A DNA stretch of 57,048 nucleotides from Enterobacter quasihormaechei (GCF_004331385.1 NZ_SJON01000023.1:1-57048), one strand, 5' to 3'; positions 25,874-36,434 are shown, counted from the stretch's first letter. The notes: generated by a model from the letters alone, not told the origin. A program made the numbers and translations.

Positions 25874-26446
25874 ATGATTACCCAAGCTAACATCAATGAA
25901 GACCTTCGCATGGTGTCAGAAAACCTATCCGACACGTCGCAACAATTAGTTAAACCAATCCACGCTTTGAAGCTTTCATTTTTCTTTCCAGTTTCAATAG
26001 TTGTTGGATACTTAATCGCTTTGATTATCGTGAAAATCCAATACGTGCCCCACATGAATAGTTTTGGGGATGTCGTTACTTTCAATGATGCGATGAGTGC
26101 TGAATTAGCAACTAATGGATTTGCGCTATTGTTTTCTGTGATTATAGGCTTTGCCTTATACGGTCCAGCACTGGCGTATCTTACAGTACCGAAAAAAGTA
26201 CGAGATGGATCAATTATTATCTCAAGCCTACGAAGAACTTGTAAGAAGACAGTCGTGTTTATGATAGTGCTCAATTGGCTCTTCTCATTGTTAGGGGTTA
26301 TGGTAAGTACTGTTTTCTTATGCGCTGCCCCAGCAATGTTATTGATGTCATTGTTCATTACTCAGATGGTTATTAATGCCGAGGTTGCTAGATATGGTTT
26401 CTCTGCTGTCTTGGATAAACTTAACAAACTGGTAAAAAAAATCTGA
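25874..26446 (+). CDS. traS: TraS-like entry exclusion protein
   Basis: A 190-residue inner-membrane protein with about four membrane segments (near residues 33-55, 72-96, 120-142 and 146-168). TraS of F (149 residues) blocks DNA entry from donors with the cognate TraG. TraS sequences vary greatly between plasmids, so the call rests on position between traG and traT, topology and size. The gene is clearly AT-rich compared with its neighbours, as F-type traS genes often are. It is followed by a strong terminator. Confidence 0.75.
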   Translation: MITQANINEDLRMVSENLSDTSQQLVKPIHALKLSFFFPVSIVVGYLIALIIVKIQYVPHMNSFGDVVTFNDAMSAELATNGFALLFSVIIGFALYGPALAYLTVPKKVRDGSIIISSLRRTCKKTVVFMIVLNWLFSLLGVMVSTVFLCAAPAMLLMSLFITQMVINAEVARYGFSAVLDKLNKLVKKI

Positions 26447-26463
26447 AACCTGCGTGAAAATCC

Positions 26464-26494
26464 AAAAAAGCCACTAAAGGATAGTGGCTTTTTT
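26464..26494 (+). terminator. Terminator after traS
   Basis: GCCACTA (26470-26476) pairs with TAGTGGC (26482-26488) around a 5-base loop, with a flanking A-run and a T-run of six. It separates the traA-traS transcript from traT. The following 120 bases must hold a traT promoter, which I could not assign with confidence. Confidence 0.85.
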
Positions 26495-26613
26495 ATAATC
26501 ATTAGTTACCACCTTAGTTATTTCTTATTAAAACTTCTCCCCCATCTGCCGATAACAAAACTGTTAGTTCTGTCTCGCTAACGGGGACGTTTTTCTATGC
26601 ACAGGAAGAATTC

Positions 26614-27345
26614 ATGAAATTAAAACAATTAGCCGTTGTTGGTCTGATCGCTTCTACTATCGCTCTGTCTGGTTGTGGCGCCATGTCCACAGCGGTGAAG
26701 AAACGTAATCTGGATGTCAAAACCCAGATGAGTGAAACCATCTGGCTGGAGCCATCATCAGAGAAAACGGTTTATCTTCAGATCCGTAATACCTCTGACA
26801 AGGACATGTCTGGTCTGCAGGCACAAATTACAAATGAACTGGCCGCCAAAGGCTACCGCGTCACCAGTTCTCCGGACGCCGCCTACTACTGGATTCAGGC
26901 AAACGTGCTGAAAGCCGAAAAAATGGATCTGCGTGATGCGCAGGGCTTCCTCAAGACCGGGTACGAAGGTGCGGCAATGGGAGCGGCACTGGGCGCGGGT
27001 ATTACGGCGTATAACTCGTCTTCAGCTGGCGCAACGCTGGGTGTAGGGCTGGCCAGTGGCCTGATTGGTATGGCTGCAGATGCAATGGTTGAAGACGTGA
27101 ACTACACGATGGTGACCGATCTGCAAATTTCCGAGCGCAGCAAGGCGACCGTCACGACAGACAATATTGCCGCCCTGAAGCAGGGAACGTCAGGCGTTAA
27201 GCTGCAAACCAGCAGCGAGCAAGGCAACCGCGCTAAATACCAGACCCGCGTGGTATCCAACGCCAACAAGGTGAACCTCAAGTTTGAAGAGGCGAAACCT
27301 GTTCTCGAAGCGCAGCTGGCCAAATCCATCGCCGGCATTATGTAA
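26614..27345 (+). CDS. traT: TraT, surface exclusion and serum-resistance lipoprotein
   Basis: A 243-residue outer-membrane lipoprotein (about 243 in F) with lipobox LSGC at residues 18-21. TraT lowers stable mating aggregates between donors and also protects cells from complement. The [18 protein letters not shown] start and glycine-rich membrane-inserting middle ([12 protein letters not shown]) are diagnostic. It is preceded by a terminator, so it probably has its own promoter, consistent with its constitutive abundance in F. Confidence 0.95.
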   Translation: MKLKQLAVVGLIASTIALSGCGAMSTAVKKRNLDVKTQMSETIWLEPSSEKTVYLQIRNTSDKDMSGLQAQITNELAAKGYRVTSSPDAAYYWIQANVLKAEKMDLRDAQGFLKTGYEGAAMGAALGAGITAYNSSSAGATLGVGLASGLIGMAADAMVEDVNYTMVTDLQISERSKATVTTDNIAALKQGTSGVKLQTSSEQGNRAKYQTRVVSNANKVNLKFEEAKPVLEAQLAKSIAGIM

Positions 27346-27393
27346 CTGCATTGGCGGTCAAAGGCCGCCCGTTTACCAAAATAAGGAATCAGC

Positions 27394-27726
27394 ATGAAAA
27401 AAGCAGGAATTGTGTGTTTATCACTGGTCGTGGCTGTACTCACAGGATGTTCCACCCCAAAATCTACCCCGGAAGAACCAGAAATGACAGCTGCACGCCA
27501 GTGCTCTGATCAGGTGCTCACCGCTTCAAAAAATAAAGCGGGTACAACGAAGTTAACGTCAATCATGAAAGATGAAGCCACCATTGTTCGGGTTGGTGAT
27601 TCTTCTCAGGAAACCCATCTTATCAAGGGATTCCCTTACGTTGAGTCCACGTCTCTTGATAACGGTAAGCCGGGTTCAACATGGCGCAACTGCATGCAGG
27701 CGAAAGGGTTTACTGTTGGTGGTTGA
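27394..27726 (+). CDS. Small unknown lipoprotein after traT
   Basis: A 110-residue lipoprotein with lipobox LTGC (Cys19) and two further cysteines. The Ser/Pro-rich residues after the lipobox are typical of an outer-membrane linker. I do not recognise the soluble part. AAGGA precedes the ATG. A possible terminator lies 45 bases downstream. It may act with TraT at the surface, but that is only suggested by position. Confidence 0.7.
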   Translation: MKKAGIVCLSLVVAVLTGCSTPKSTPEEPEMTAARQCSDQVLTASKNKAGTTKLTSIMKDEATIVRVGDSSQETHLIKGFPYVESTSLDNGKPGSTWRNCMQAKGFTVGG

Positions 27727-27770
27727 GCCGCCTGCAACAATAGTGAGCTAATAGCTCGTTATCATTAAAA

Positions 27771-27804
27771 CCGCACTGAAAAGATATCCCACATCTCAGT
27801 GCGG
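27771..27804 (+). terminator. Possible terminator hairpin after the small lipoprotein
   Basis: CCGCACTGA (27771-27779) pairs perfectly with TCAGTGCGG (27796-27804). The loop is 16 bases and only a weak T-run follows, so it could also be a bidirectional or processing signal. The rest of the 248-base gap to the next gene shows nothing further that I can support. Confidence 0.5.
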
Positions 27805-27974
27805 TAATTATTACCTCTCCTTTCCAACTGACACCAGACCGAGTTCACTTCGGGCAGGGTGCGTCAGTGCTTTCTGTCAGTTACCAGTAATTACGCTTCC
27901 TCGCATGACTGCGCCAGGCGCAGCCCTGTCTGCGGCGAGCGTTGCGTCCTTAATTTCAAAGGAGTTCGTCCATC

Positions 27975-28286
27975 ATGATGCATCAGATAAATGAACGTGC
28001 AGATTACTCAGCTGAATTCTGGTCACTTATCCATCTGGAAAGTGAGCTGATGGCAGCAAGGGCCTGGATGAATGTATTTGGTTCACTTCCTGAGGGGCAG
28101 GGAATGACCATTGTTGCTTTCTGGGCTGGCTATGAATTTACCCTTTATGGTCTGGAGTCCCGGGAGTGGCATTCAGCGGTTTATAGGGATGTGGCCTCTT
28201 CAGTCCGTTCTGTGGCTGCATGCATTAATAAACAGGACTGGGAGGACGGATGTCAGCAGGCCAGGTATGAACTGAGTCAGATGTAA
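27975..28286 (+). CDS. Unknown small protein between traT and traD
   Basis: A 103-residue soluble, Trp-rich acidic protein without signal peptide. AAGGAG stands a good distance before the ATG codons, which supports translation. I do not recognise it. It lies between traT and traD, where F has no gene. A 117-base gap with a CATCACC/GGTGATG hairpin (28362-28380) separates it from traD. Confidence 0.6.
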   Translation: MMHQINERADYSAEFWSLIHLESELMAARAWMNVFGSLPEGQGMTIVAFWAGYEFTLYGLESREWHSAVYRDVASSVRSVAACINKQDWEDGCQQARYELSQM

Positions 28287-28403
28287 TAACCTGACGATTA
28301 ATCCCCACGCGGTACCACATTTTTTCATCACCCTTTTCAACGCTTCTTCTCTGATAACGAACATCACCACGCAGGTGATGCGATAACGGCCGGACAACAC
28401 TCT

Positions 28404-30995
28404 ATGAGCTTCGCAGGAAAAAACCTCACCCAGGGCGGGCAGATGACCGCCTACCGCTGGCGCATGTTCATTCAGGTGAACAACTGGATAGGATTCTGGA
28501 TCTTCATCCTGTTCGCCGTACTGACTACCGCCATCTTTCTCTGGCGAATCCCTCAGGAAGCCCTGGATAACGGTTCCCTGTGGTGGTTCGCCAGTATCAA
28601 CAGCAGCTTTATCGACCTGATGCCAGCATCGGGAACGCCAAAAATCTACGACGTTCACTACTGGTATGCGCCTACCGCGACGGCAATGGTTCTGAAGATG
28701 ACCCTGCCGCAGATTTATACCGACCCGTACATGCAGGCGATGGGCGACCAGTGCCTGCGTGAGCTGCAGTGGGCAGCCGGTGCCAGCGGGCTGTTCAGTA
28801 TGGTGGTGTTTATCGCCGTGACCTGGTTTATCGCGAATATCGGCAGAAAGGAGAGCGAGGACGAATATCTCTCCGGCATGCAGCTGACCGACAAGCCAGC
28901 GGAAGTGAATAAATTACTGCGCAAAAACGGTGAGATCTCTGACCTGCGCGTGGGTGATCTGCATATGGTCAGGATGGCGGAGGTACTCAATTTCCTGATG
29001 CATGGCACTATCGGGGTGGGGAAGTCGACGCTGATACGCTGGTTACTCGACTACATCCGCAAACGCGGTGACCGGGCCATCATCTACGACTCAGGTTGTA
29101 CCTTCACAGAAACCCACTATAACCCGTCTACCGATATCATCCTTAACGCCCACGACGAGCGATGTGCCAACTGGCAGATGTGGGGTGAGTGCGTTGACGC
29201 GGTCGATTACGACAACCTGGCCGCCAGCCTCATTCCGGTGGAAGGGGAATCCGATCCGTTCTGGGTATCCAGCTCGCGAACCATTTATGCCGATCTCGCA
29301 ATTCGTATGTCGACGGACCCGGAACGCAGCATTGAGAAGTTCCTGAAAACCCTGCTGTCCCTCAGCATGAAAAATCTGCGTGACTATCTGGCCAACACGC
29401 CCTCTGCCAACCTGGTTGAGGAGAAAATCGAGAAAACGGCCATTTCCATTCGCTCGGTGGTAACCAACTACGCTAAAGCCCTTCGCTATCTGCAGGGGCT
29501 GGATGACGGAACGAAACCGCCGTTCACTATCAGGGAGTGGATGACGCAGGAACGCTATGACAACAGCTGGCTGTTTATTTCCACTCAGGCCCGGCATCGC
29601 AAAAGTGTACGCCCGCTGATCTCACTCTGGGTGTCGCTGGCCACGCTGATGCTGCAGAGCATGGGGGAAAACAGCGACCGCCGCGTATGGTTCATTATCG
29701 ATGAAGCACCCAGCCTGCAGCGCATACCCGAGCTGGCCGAGACACTTGCAGAGGCGCGTAAATTTGGTGGCTGTTTCGTGCTGGGCATGCAGAACATGGC
29801 GCAGCTGGTTCACGTCTACGGCCGCGAGCTGGCCAAAAGCATCTTTGACCTGATGAACACCCGTATGTACGGACGTTCGCCGAGCGCCGAGATGGCCAAA
29901 GTGGTGGAAGAGGAGCTGGGCAACCAGCGTAAGCGCAAAATCCGTGAGCAGAACAGCTACGGTCTGGACCAGGTGCGTGACGGTGTGTCCCTCGGTAAGG
30001 ACGAGGTCAATAACCCGATTGTCGACTACGAGCAGATCATGCGTCTGCCAAACCTCAACTTTTATGTTCGCCTCCCGGGTGAGTATCCGGTCGTCCGTCT
30101 GAAGCTGAAATATCGCGCGCTGAAGAAACGGCAGGCAGGCCTCATTGAGCGCAATATCCGCGATGCGCTCAGTCCGGAGCTTGAGAGGGTTATTCAGGAG
30201 AACGAGCGCGCAGCGGCAGCTGCCGGTCTGACGTTCCCGACCGGTGAAGAAGTGCTGGAGAAGGGAAGCGAAATGTCAGCCGCAGCTGACGGTACGGCTC
30301 ATGTTGCTTCTGCCGGTACGCCGGCATCATCGCCCGTCGAAAAAAAGACAGCAACACCAGAGACAGCGCCGAAGCCTCCTCAGGGCACAGTGCCTGAACG
30401 GAAACAGGTAGCTGTCATGGAGCCTGTTATCTCCGGTTCTGCGACAGTCGTACCGGAAGAGGGGGCCGGAAAACACAACACGGTGACACCTCCTGTCACT
30501 GCAGAGAAAAAAGATAACGTTGTTTCTCTCCGTTCTGTTGGCGCAATGAAAAAACCGCCTGAAGCACCGGGCAAATTACCGGTCTCCAACGGAGTGACCG
30601 GTCACCCGGGTACCGCTGACTCTGTACAAACAATGCCCGATGCCCTCAAGGCCCTGCGAAACCGACATCATGTACCGGAACCACCTGTCGCCTCACCTCT
30701 GAGCATGCTGCACAGGGCACGCCAGCGGCCGGCCTCTTCGGAAAGCGATCCGCAGACAGAAGAAAACGGCGGTGAGTCCATGAACCTCGACATGAAAGTG
30801 ACGGCACTGCCTGACGGCGGCCTGAGTGTGACGACGGCAGGGAAGTCAGTGACACCGAAAACCCCGGATGAAGCCCACGGTACTCACCGGCAGCTGGCGC
30901 AGGAAGAAGAGAACATTTTACTTCACCGTCACGCGGACGACCCGGGTTACGACGAAAACGACCATTACTATTACGACAGAGAGCCTGAATTATGA
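28404..30995 (+). CDS. traD: TraD, type IV coupling protein (long C-terminal form)
   Basis: An 863-residue VirD4-type ATPase (717 in F) that links the relaxosome to the secretion channel. Two membrane helices lie near residues 30-50 and 125-150, Walker A GTIGVGKST near 200-208 and Walker B VWFIIDEAP near 429-437. After about residue 590 the sequence becomes a low-complexity Pro/Ala/Thr/Glu-rich extension, longer than in F. It ends in an acidic, Tyr-rich tail (DHYYYDREPEL) of the kind that binds TraM. The stop overlaps the traI start by four bases. The start is supported by the family opening MSFxxKxxTQGGQ. Confidence 0.95.
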   Translation: MSFAGKNLTQGGQMTAYRWRMFIQVNNWIGFWIFILFAVLTTAIFLWRIPQEALDNGSLWWFASINSSFIDLMPASGTPKIYDVHYWYAPTATAMVLKMTLPQIYTDPYMQAMGDQCLRELQWAAGASGLFSMVVFIAVTWFIANIGRKESEDEYLSGMQLTDKPAEVNKLLRKNGEISDLRVGDLHMVRMAEVLNFLMHGTIGVGKSTLIRWLLDYIRKRGDRAIIYDSGCTFTETHYNPSTDIILNAHDERCANWQMWGECVDAVDYDNLAASLIPVEGESDPFWVSSSRTIYADLAIRMSTDPERSIEKFLKTLLSLSMKNLRDYLANTPSANLVEEKIEKTAISIRSVVTNYAKALRYLQGLDDGTKPPFTIREWMTQERYDNSWLFISTQARHRKSVRPLISLWVSLATLMLQSMGENSDRRVWFIIDEAPSLQRIPELAETLAEARKFGGCFVLGMQNMAQLVHVYGRELAKSIFDLMNTRMYGRSPSAEMAKVVEEELGNQRKRKIREQNSYGLDQVRDGVSLGKDEVNNPIVDYEQIMRLPNLNFYVRLPGEYPVVRLKLKYRALKKRQAGLIERNIRDALSPELERVIQENERAAAAAGLTFPTGEEVLEKGSEMSAAADGTAHVASAGTPASSPVEKKTATPETAPKPPQGTVPERKQVAVMEPVISGSATVVPEEGAGKHNTVTPPVTAEKKDNVVSLRSVGAMKKPPEAPGKLPVSNGVTGHPGTADSVQTMPDALKALRNRHHVPEPPVASPLSMLHRARQRPASSESDPQTEENGGESMNLDMKVTALPDGGLSVTTAGKSVTPKTPDEAHGTHRQLAQEEENILLHRHADDPGYDENDHYYYDREPEL

Positions 30996-33900
30996 TGTCA
31001 GTCGCCCCAGTAGCGTCAGCCGGCGAGGCTGCAGGCTACTACAGCAATTCCGATAACTACTATTTTCTGGGCAGCCTTCAGAGCCTCTGGATGGGAGAGG
31101 GTGCAAAAGCGCTGGGTCTGGAGGGCAACGTCCGTGGCGATGATCTGACGGCCGTGCTCGAGGGACGTCTGCCGGACGGCTCACGGCTTGGCAAGGAGGT
31201 TAACGGGCAGCACGTCCACCGTCCCGGCCATGACCTGACCTTTTCCGCCCCCAAAAGCGTGTCCATTCTGGCACTTATCGGCAACGATAAAGAAATGGTG
31301 GAAGCACATAACCACGCGGTCCGTGTGGCGGCCGGCTATGTGGAGAAGCTCATCTCGGCCCGCGACACGAAAGACGGCGTCACGTCCATCGTACATACCG
31401 GCAAGATGGTGGCAGCTGCTTACACGCATGACACGTCACGTAATCTTGACCCGCAGCTGCACACCCATCTCCTGATTGCCAACATGACGGAGTATGCGGG
31501 CAAATGGAAAGCCCTGGCCACGGACTATATCCATAACGCGGGCTTTATCGAAACCGTCATGAAGCATCAGGTCACGCTCGGGAAAATTTATCGCAGCGCG
31601 CTGCGTGAGCGGGTTGAAGCGCTCGGCCATGAAGTGGAAGAAGTAGGCAAGCATGGCATGTGGGAGATTAAGGGCGTTCCGGAAGACGTCAGGGACGAAT
31701 ATTCCTCCCGGGGCAGGGAAATTCAGGGTGCCGTGGGGGCTGAAGCCACGCTGCGCAGCCGGGATGTGGCCGCCAAAGACACCCGCAGGGCGAAAGTCGA
31801 CCCTTCGAGGATGCGCCTGATGGAACGCTGGCTGGGCCAGATGAAGGAGAAGGGATTTGACCTGAAGGCGTATCAGGAGAGCGTGGTGCCGCGTGATGCA
31901 GGTCTTCGTGAGACCGCGCCTCAGCCGGAGCGAGATCACCAGGCTAAGCCGGTTCCTGCCGGGCATGAGCTGGCTTCTCTGCAGACGTCGTCCACGGCAG
32001 AAAAGAGCGTCGATACACCTGCTCAACCCGCAGAACGGGAGAGCCAGTCCCGTCAGGCTGTAACACAGCCGGCTGACACACTGCGTCAGACGGTACAGAC
32101 CGGCCCCGAAAAGACGCCGGCGACCAGGAGCGTTCCTGCAGCGCAGCTGGACACTGAAATACCCCGCCCGGAACTGACTGAGGCTGTCCGGCTGGCCATC
32201 TCGCAGCTCAGCGACAGTAAAACGCGCTTCACCTTTGGCGAGCTGATGATGACCACCGCTGAGCTGAGTGAACAGCTGCCGGAGATTCAGGAAATTCGTG
32301 TGGCCATCGATGCGGCGCTGAAGGACGGCATGATTGTACCGTTGGACAGTGAGAAAGGGGTCTTTACCTCCCGTATTCACCTGCTTGATGAACTCTCGAT
32401 CCAGGCGCTGAGTCAGGAACATCTCAAATCCACAAAAGTCGTCAGTTTCACCCGCCCGGCGCAGTACGCGCCGGCGGCGCTGGAAGTGGTGGAGAAAGAC
32501 GCCCTGGTTCTGATGAATGCCCCGTCAGGCGTGGCGGGTATCCGTGACCTGACCGCGCAGCTGGCCGGTATTGCCGGCGCGAACGGTCGTAACGTGCAGG
32601 TGCTGGCCAGCTCTGCCGAGCGCGCCATTTCGCTGGCGAAATCCGACGATTTGCGGGAACGGATCATCAGCCGGCAGCATGTTCTGAGCGGTGATTTCCA
32701 CCTGAAACCCCAGAGCACGCTGATTATCGAAGGGGCAGAGCGTCTGGGGTTAAAGGAGACGCTGGTTCTACTGGGCGAAGCGCGCGCGCAGGATGCACAG
32801 CTGGTCTTTCTCGACAGTGCCGGACGTCAGGCGAACGGTAACGCCATGTCCGTGCTGGAGTCCGCGGGGGTTGCCCGCTCCCGCCGCACGGAGCCGGCGC
32901 CCGGGCTTGAGGCCGAAGTGGTCAGTATTCCGAACAAACGCGACCGTTACGAGGCGCTGGCCAACCGGTTTGCAGAGCTGAGCGGAGGAACTGAAAACGT
33001 CACCGCCGTTGTGGTCGGCAGGCGTGAACAGGCACAGCTGACGGGCCTGGTACGTGAGGCGCTGCAGAACGCAGGACAGCTGGGGCGCGACGGCGTGGAG
33101 ATAGAGGCCCGGCAGCCGGTCTGGCTCGACAGCAAAACGCGCCGCATGCCCGGTTCATACCGTCCCGGGATGGTACTTGAAGATCGCACGGACGCAAAAG
33201 CGCGTAAGTCGTATGTGATTGACCGGGTGCATGAGGACACGCGAGTCCTCTCGCTCATCGACGGGGACGGCGTGCTGACCCGGATGAAAATCGGCGATAT
33301 CAGCGCTGACTGGCGTCTCTTCAGCCGCGAAACCCTCAGCGTGGCCACCGGCGAAAAACTGCTGGCCGTGGCGGGGGATCGTGAGCACAGCCTGAAGGCA
33401 AAAGACCGTCTTGAGGTGACCGGGATAAGTGAAAAGGGGATTGAGGTGAAACGGGGGGAAGAGACCCTGACGCTGCCAAAAGACCAGCCGCTCTACCTGT
33501 CGCATGCCTACGTGACCGCGCCGGGCGGCCGGGATAACGACACCGGCGTGGTGCTGGCCGCACTGAACAGCCGCGACATATCGACCCAGACCATGAATTC
33601 GCTGGCACAGAGTGGCCACCGGGCGGAAGTGTTCACAGCCGAAGTACAGGACCGGGCTGAAGCCCGGCTGCAGCGCATGAAGACCAGTGCCTCTCCCGTG
33701 CAGCTGGTCAGAAACCTGAGCGGTCACCAGGACATCAGTCAGGCGGTGGATTCACTGCATGACAGCGTCCGGACGGACGCCGGGCTGGCCGTCTGGCGTG
33801 CCATCAATGACCAGCGCACTGTGGTATTCAGCGAACTGAAGCTGGCGACGGAAGCGCAGAAATATCATCCCGACCTTGAAGCTATCGGGAATGAAATTGG

Positions 33901-36406
33901 CGCGATGATTAAAAATGGCGAGCTGTTGTCCGTATCCGCAGGGGGAGAGCCGGTACTGGTTTCCCGGTCCACCTGGGAGATGGAGAAAGCCATTCTGCGT
34001 GTGGTGGAGGAAGGGAAAGGCACACAGCAGCCGTTGCTGGAACAGGTACCGGAAGCCGTGCTGAACGGACTCACCGATGGCCAGAAAAAGGCGACCACCC
34101 TGGTGCTGGGAACCACGGATCAGTTTATCGGGATTCAGGGCTATGCCGGCGTGGGGAAAACCACGCAGCTGAAGGCGGTGATATCTGCACTGGAGACCAT
34201 ACCGGCGGACGTTCGTCCGGTGATGACGGGGCTTGCCCCGACGCACCAGGCGGTGAAAGAGATGAGCGACGTCGGTGTCCGGGCGCAGACCATCAAATCT
34301 TTTATCGTTGAACATGACCAGGCGACGGCCGCAGGCGGTAAGCCCGACTATAAAGGACAGGTGTTTCTTATCGATGAGTCCTCAATGGCAGGCAACCAGG
34401 ATACGGCGGCACTGTTCCAGGCCATTGCCAGCGGCGGCGGTCGCGCGGTCTCGATGGGGGATATCGACCAGTTTGAATCGGTCGACGTGGGCGCACCGTT
34501 TAAGCTGATGCAGGAGCGCAGCCCGATGGATGTGGCCATCATGAAGCAAATCGTCCGCCAGAAAGACCTGCAGCTGCGCGGTGCCGTTCACGACATTATT
34601 GATAACCGGATCGATGCGGCCCTGCAGCGGATTGAAACCCAGCCGGCTGACCGTGTGGCGCGTAGCGCTTCAGCCTCGCTCCCGGGGAGTGCCATTCAGG
34701 AAACGGAGACGCCTGTTAACGACATCGTGGCTGACTGGACGGACCGGACGCCGGAGGCGCGGTCCCGTACCCTCATTATCACCCAGCTGAACGCCGACCG
34801 TCGTGCGGTAAATGCCGGCATTCATGCTGTGCTGGCTGCCCGGGGAGAACTGGGGGAGAAGGCCATTACGGTGCCGGTGCTCGATAAAATCACCCACACC
34901 CGTCATGAGTTCAATAAAACCGATGCCTGGGAAGCCGGGATGGTGGTTAAACGCGGCGATCGTTACCAGGACGTGCTGGCCGTTGACCGCAACGGCAGTA
35001 CGGTCACGGTACGCGATGAGGAGGGGAAGATTGGACTGTATTCCCCGAAGGAACTCATCACCGGCGACGTGCAGCTGTTTCGCCGCAGCGAGAGGGAAGT
35101 CCGTGCCGGCGATCTGCTGAAGTTCACGGCGACAGACAAGGAGCAGGGACAGATGGCCAGCCAGCGCTATACGGTCGAGTCGGTCAGCGAAACGGGCAAT
35201 ATTCGTCTGAAGGGGGAAAACGGCCGCATTACCATCAATCCTCAAGCGGTCAGGGCGCAGCAGCATATTGACTACGGCTGGGCCGTCACCGGGTACGGTG
35301 CTCAGGGGGCCAGTAGCGACTATGTCATTGCGCTTGAGGGCACGGAAGGCGGGCGTAAGGCACTTGCCTCCCGTCGCGCCTTCTACATCTCGGCCTCGCG
35401 CGTGAAAGAGCACGTCCAGATTTATACCGACGGGAAGGCGGACTGGGTTAAGGCGGTAAAAACGCCGGAGCGGGATATCAAAACGGCGCACGATGCGCTG
35501 GCGCCAGAAACGCAGCGTAAACAGGCGAAAGCCATCTGGGCAATGGGACAGCCGGTGAATAAAACGGCCATGGGCCGTGCCTGGGTGCGCCATCAGGGCA
35601 TGCAGGACGCGTCACTGACGGCAAAAATCATCCCGGCCACCCGGCGCTTTCCCGAACCGGCGCTGGCGCTGCCGGTGTATGACAACAACGGCCGGAGTGC
35701 GGGCCTGGCTCTGGTTTCCCTGGTTGCCAGCCCGGAAGGGCGGATGACACAGGGGGAGACCCGGATGGTCATGACAGAACGTGCCCGTGGTGCGGTACTG
35801 CAGCGAAGCCAGTCAGGCAACACGATTGTGGCCAGTGACCTGGCGGCCGCGCTTGATGCAGTACGACATCACCCGAAGGACGGTGTGGTCTGGCAGACCG
35901 GCGATGAGCCACCATCAGCACATCTGCTGAAAGTCAGCGGAGGTATCGTTACGGAGGCCGCATCAGAACACAAACTGATCCGTGACCAGGAGGAAACCAC
36001 ACGACAGACGGAAAAAGACATGCTTAACAAAGCCGTTAAAGCGGAAAAAGAAAAGAGTGAGACTCAGGAGCGTATTGTTGTGCCGGTGGAGGACGCGGTG
36101 CGTATTACGCCCGGGATGCTTGAGGTTGACGACCGGAATGAGCCAACGATTCCTGACGGAAAAGTGCTCATTCAGGTTGCCAGCTCGGACAGCGTTAGCC
36201 ACGATGAGATTGGCCGTCATATCAGGGCAGAAAAGGAACCATTGGCCAGCAAAGTCGCTTCGGAACGTGCGGGAGTCAGCCGCATTGTGAATGAGCTGGC
36301 CAATACCGAGCGGGATATTATCCGGCAACCCGAAAATAGCGAGCGCGGCCGCATGCCGGAGCGAGAAGAACAGACCCTCACCCGTACCATTCAGAAAGAA
36401 CGTTAA
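30992..36406 (+). CDS. traI: TraI, F-type relaxase and helicase
   Basis: An 1804-residue MOBF relaxase (1756 in F) that nicks oriT and unwinds the plasmid. The catalytic tyrosines stand at 16, 17, 23 and 24 (GYYSNSDNYY), exactly as in F. The metal-binding histidines are 146, 157 and 159 (HTH motif in LDPQLHTHL). The inactive N-terminal helicase-like domain follows. The active helicase domain has Walker A GYAGVGKTT near residue 1050 and LIDESSM near 1124. The C-terminal region after about 1600 is polar and rich in Lys/Glu. The start overlaps the traD stop by four bases; a second ATG follows directly. Confidence 0.97.
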   Translation: MMSVAPVASAGEAAGYYSNSDNYYFLGSLQSLWMGEGAKALGLEGNVRGDDLTAVLEGRLPDGSRLGKEVNGQHVHRPGHDLTFSAPKSVSILALIGNDKEMVEAHNHAVRVAAGYVEKLISARDTKDGVTSIVHTGKMVAAAYTHDTSRNLDPQLHTHLLIANMTEYAGKWKALATDYIHNAGFIETVMKHQVTLGKIYRSALRERVEALGHEVEEVGKHGMWEIKGVPEDVRDEYSSRGREIQGAVGAEATLRSRDVAAKDTRRAKVDPSRMRLMERWLGQMKEKGFDLKAYQESVVPRDAGLRETAPQPERDHQAKPVPAGHELASLQTSSTAEKSVDTPAQPAERESQSRQAVTQPADTLRQTVQTGPEKTPATRSVPAAQLDTEIPRPELTEAVRLAISQLSDSKTRFTFGELMMTTAELSEQLPEIQEIRVAIDAALKDGMIVPLDSEKGVFTSRIHLLDELSIQALSQEHLKSTKVVSFTRPAQYAPAALEVVEKDALVLMNAPSGVAGIRDLTAQLAGIAGANGRNVQVLASSAERAISLAKSDDLRERIISRQHVLSGDFHLKPQSTLIIEGAERLGLKETLVLLGEARAQDAQLVFLDSAGRQANGNAMSVLESAGVARSRRTEPAPGLEAEVVSIPNKRDRYEALANRFAELSGGTENVTAVVVGRREQAQLTGLVREALQNAGQLGRDGVEIEARQPVWLDSKTRRMPGSYRPGMVLEDRTDAKARKSYVIDRVHEDTRVLSLIDGDGVLTRMKIGDISADWRLFSRETLSVATGEKLLAVAGDREHSLKAKDRLEVTGISEKGIEVKRGEETLTLPKDQPLYLSHAYVTAPGGRDNDTGVVLAALNSRDISTQTMNSLAQSGHRAEVFTAEVQDRAEARLQRMKTSASPVQLVRNLSGHQDISQAVDSLHDSVRTDAGLAVWRAINDQRTVVFSELKLATEAQKYHPDLEAIGNEIGAMIKNGELLSVSAGGEPVLVSRSTWEMEKAILRVVEEGKGTQQPLLEQVPEAVLNGLTDGQKKATTLVLGTTDQFIGIQGYAGVGKTTQLKAVISALETIPADVRPVMTGLAPTHQAVKEMSDVGVRAQTIKSFIVEHDQATAAGGKPDYKGQVFLIDESSMAGNQDTAALFQAIASGGGRAVSMGDIDQFESVDVGAPFKLMQERSPMDVAIMKQIVRQKDLQLRGAVHDIIDNRIDAALQRIETQPADRVARSASASLPGSAIQETETPVNDIVADWTDRTPEARSRTLIITQLNADRRAVNAGIHAVLAARGELGEKAITVPVLDKITHTRHEFNKTDAWEAGMVVKRGDRYQDVLAVDRNGSTVTVRDEEGKIGLYSPKELITGDVQLFRRSEREVRAGDLLKFTATDKEQGQMASQRYTVESVSETGNIRLKGENGRITINPQAVRAQQHIDYGWAVTGYGAQGASSDYVIALEGTEGGRKALASRRAFYISASRVKEHVQIYTDGKADWVKAVKTPERDIKTAHDALAPETQRKQAKAIWAMGQPVNKTAMGRAWVRHQGMQDASLTAKIIPATRRFPEPALALPVYDNNGRSAGLALVSLVASPEGRMTQGETRMVMTERARGAVLQRSQSGNTIVASDLAAALDAVRHHPKDGVVWQTGDEPPSAHLLKVSGGIVTEAASEHKLIRDQEETTRQTEKDMLNKAVKAEKEKSETQERIVVPVEDAVRITPGMLEVDDRNEPTIPDGKVLIQVASSDSVSHDEIGRHIRAEKEPLASKVASERAGVSRIVNELANTERDIIRQPENSERGRMPEREEQTLTRTIQKER

Positions 36407-36434
36407 TCTCCCTTTTAACCATGAGACTCAGACG

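Noticed and set aside
31436..35593. Long minus-strand frames inside traI (about 328 and 307 codons)
   Set aside because: Shadows of traI codons. Composition is rich in His, Arg, Leu and Phe with no family features.
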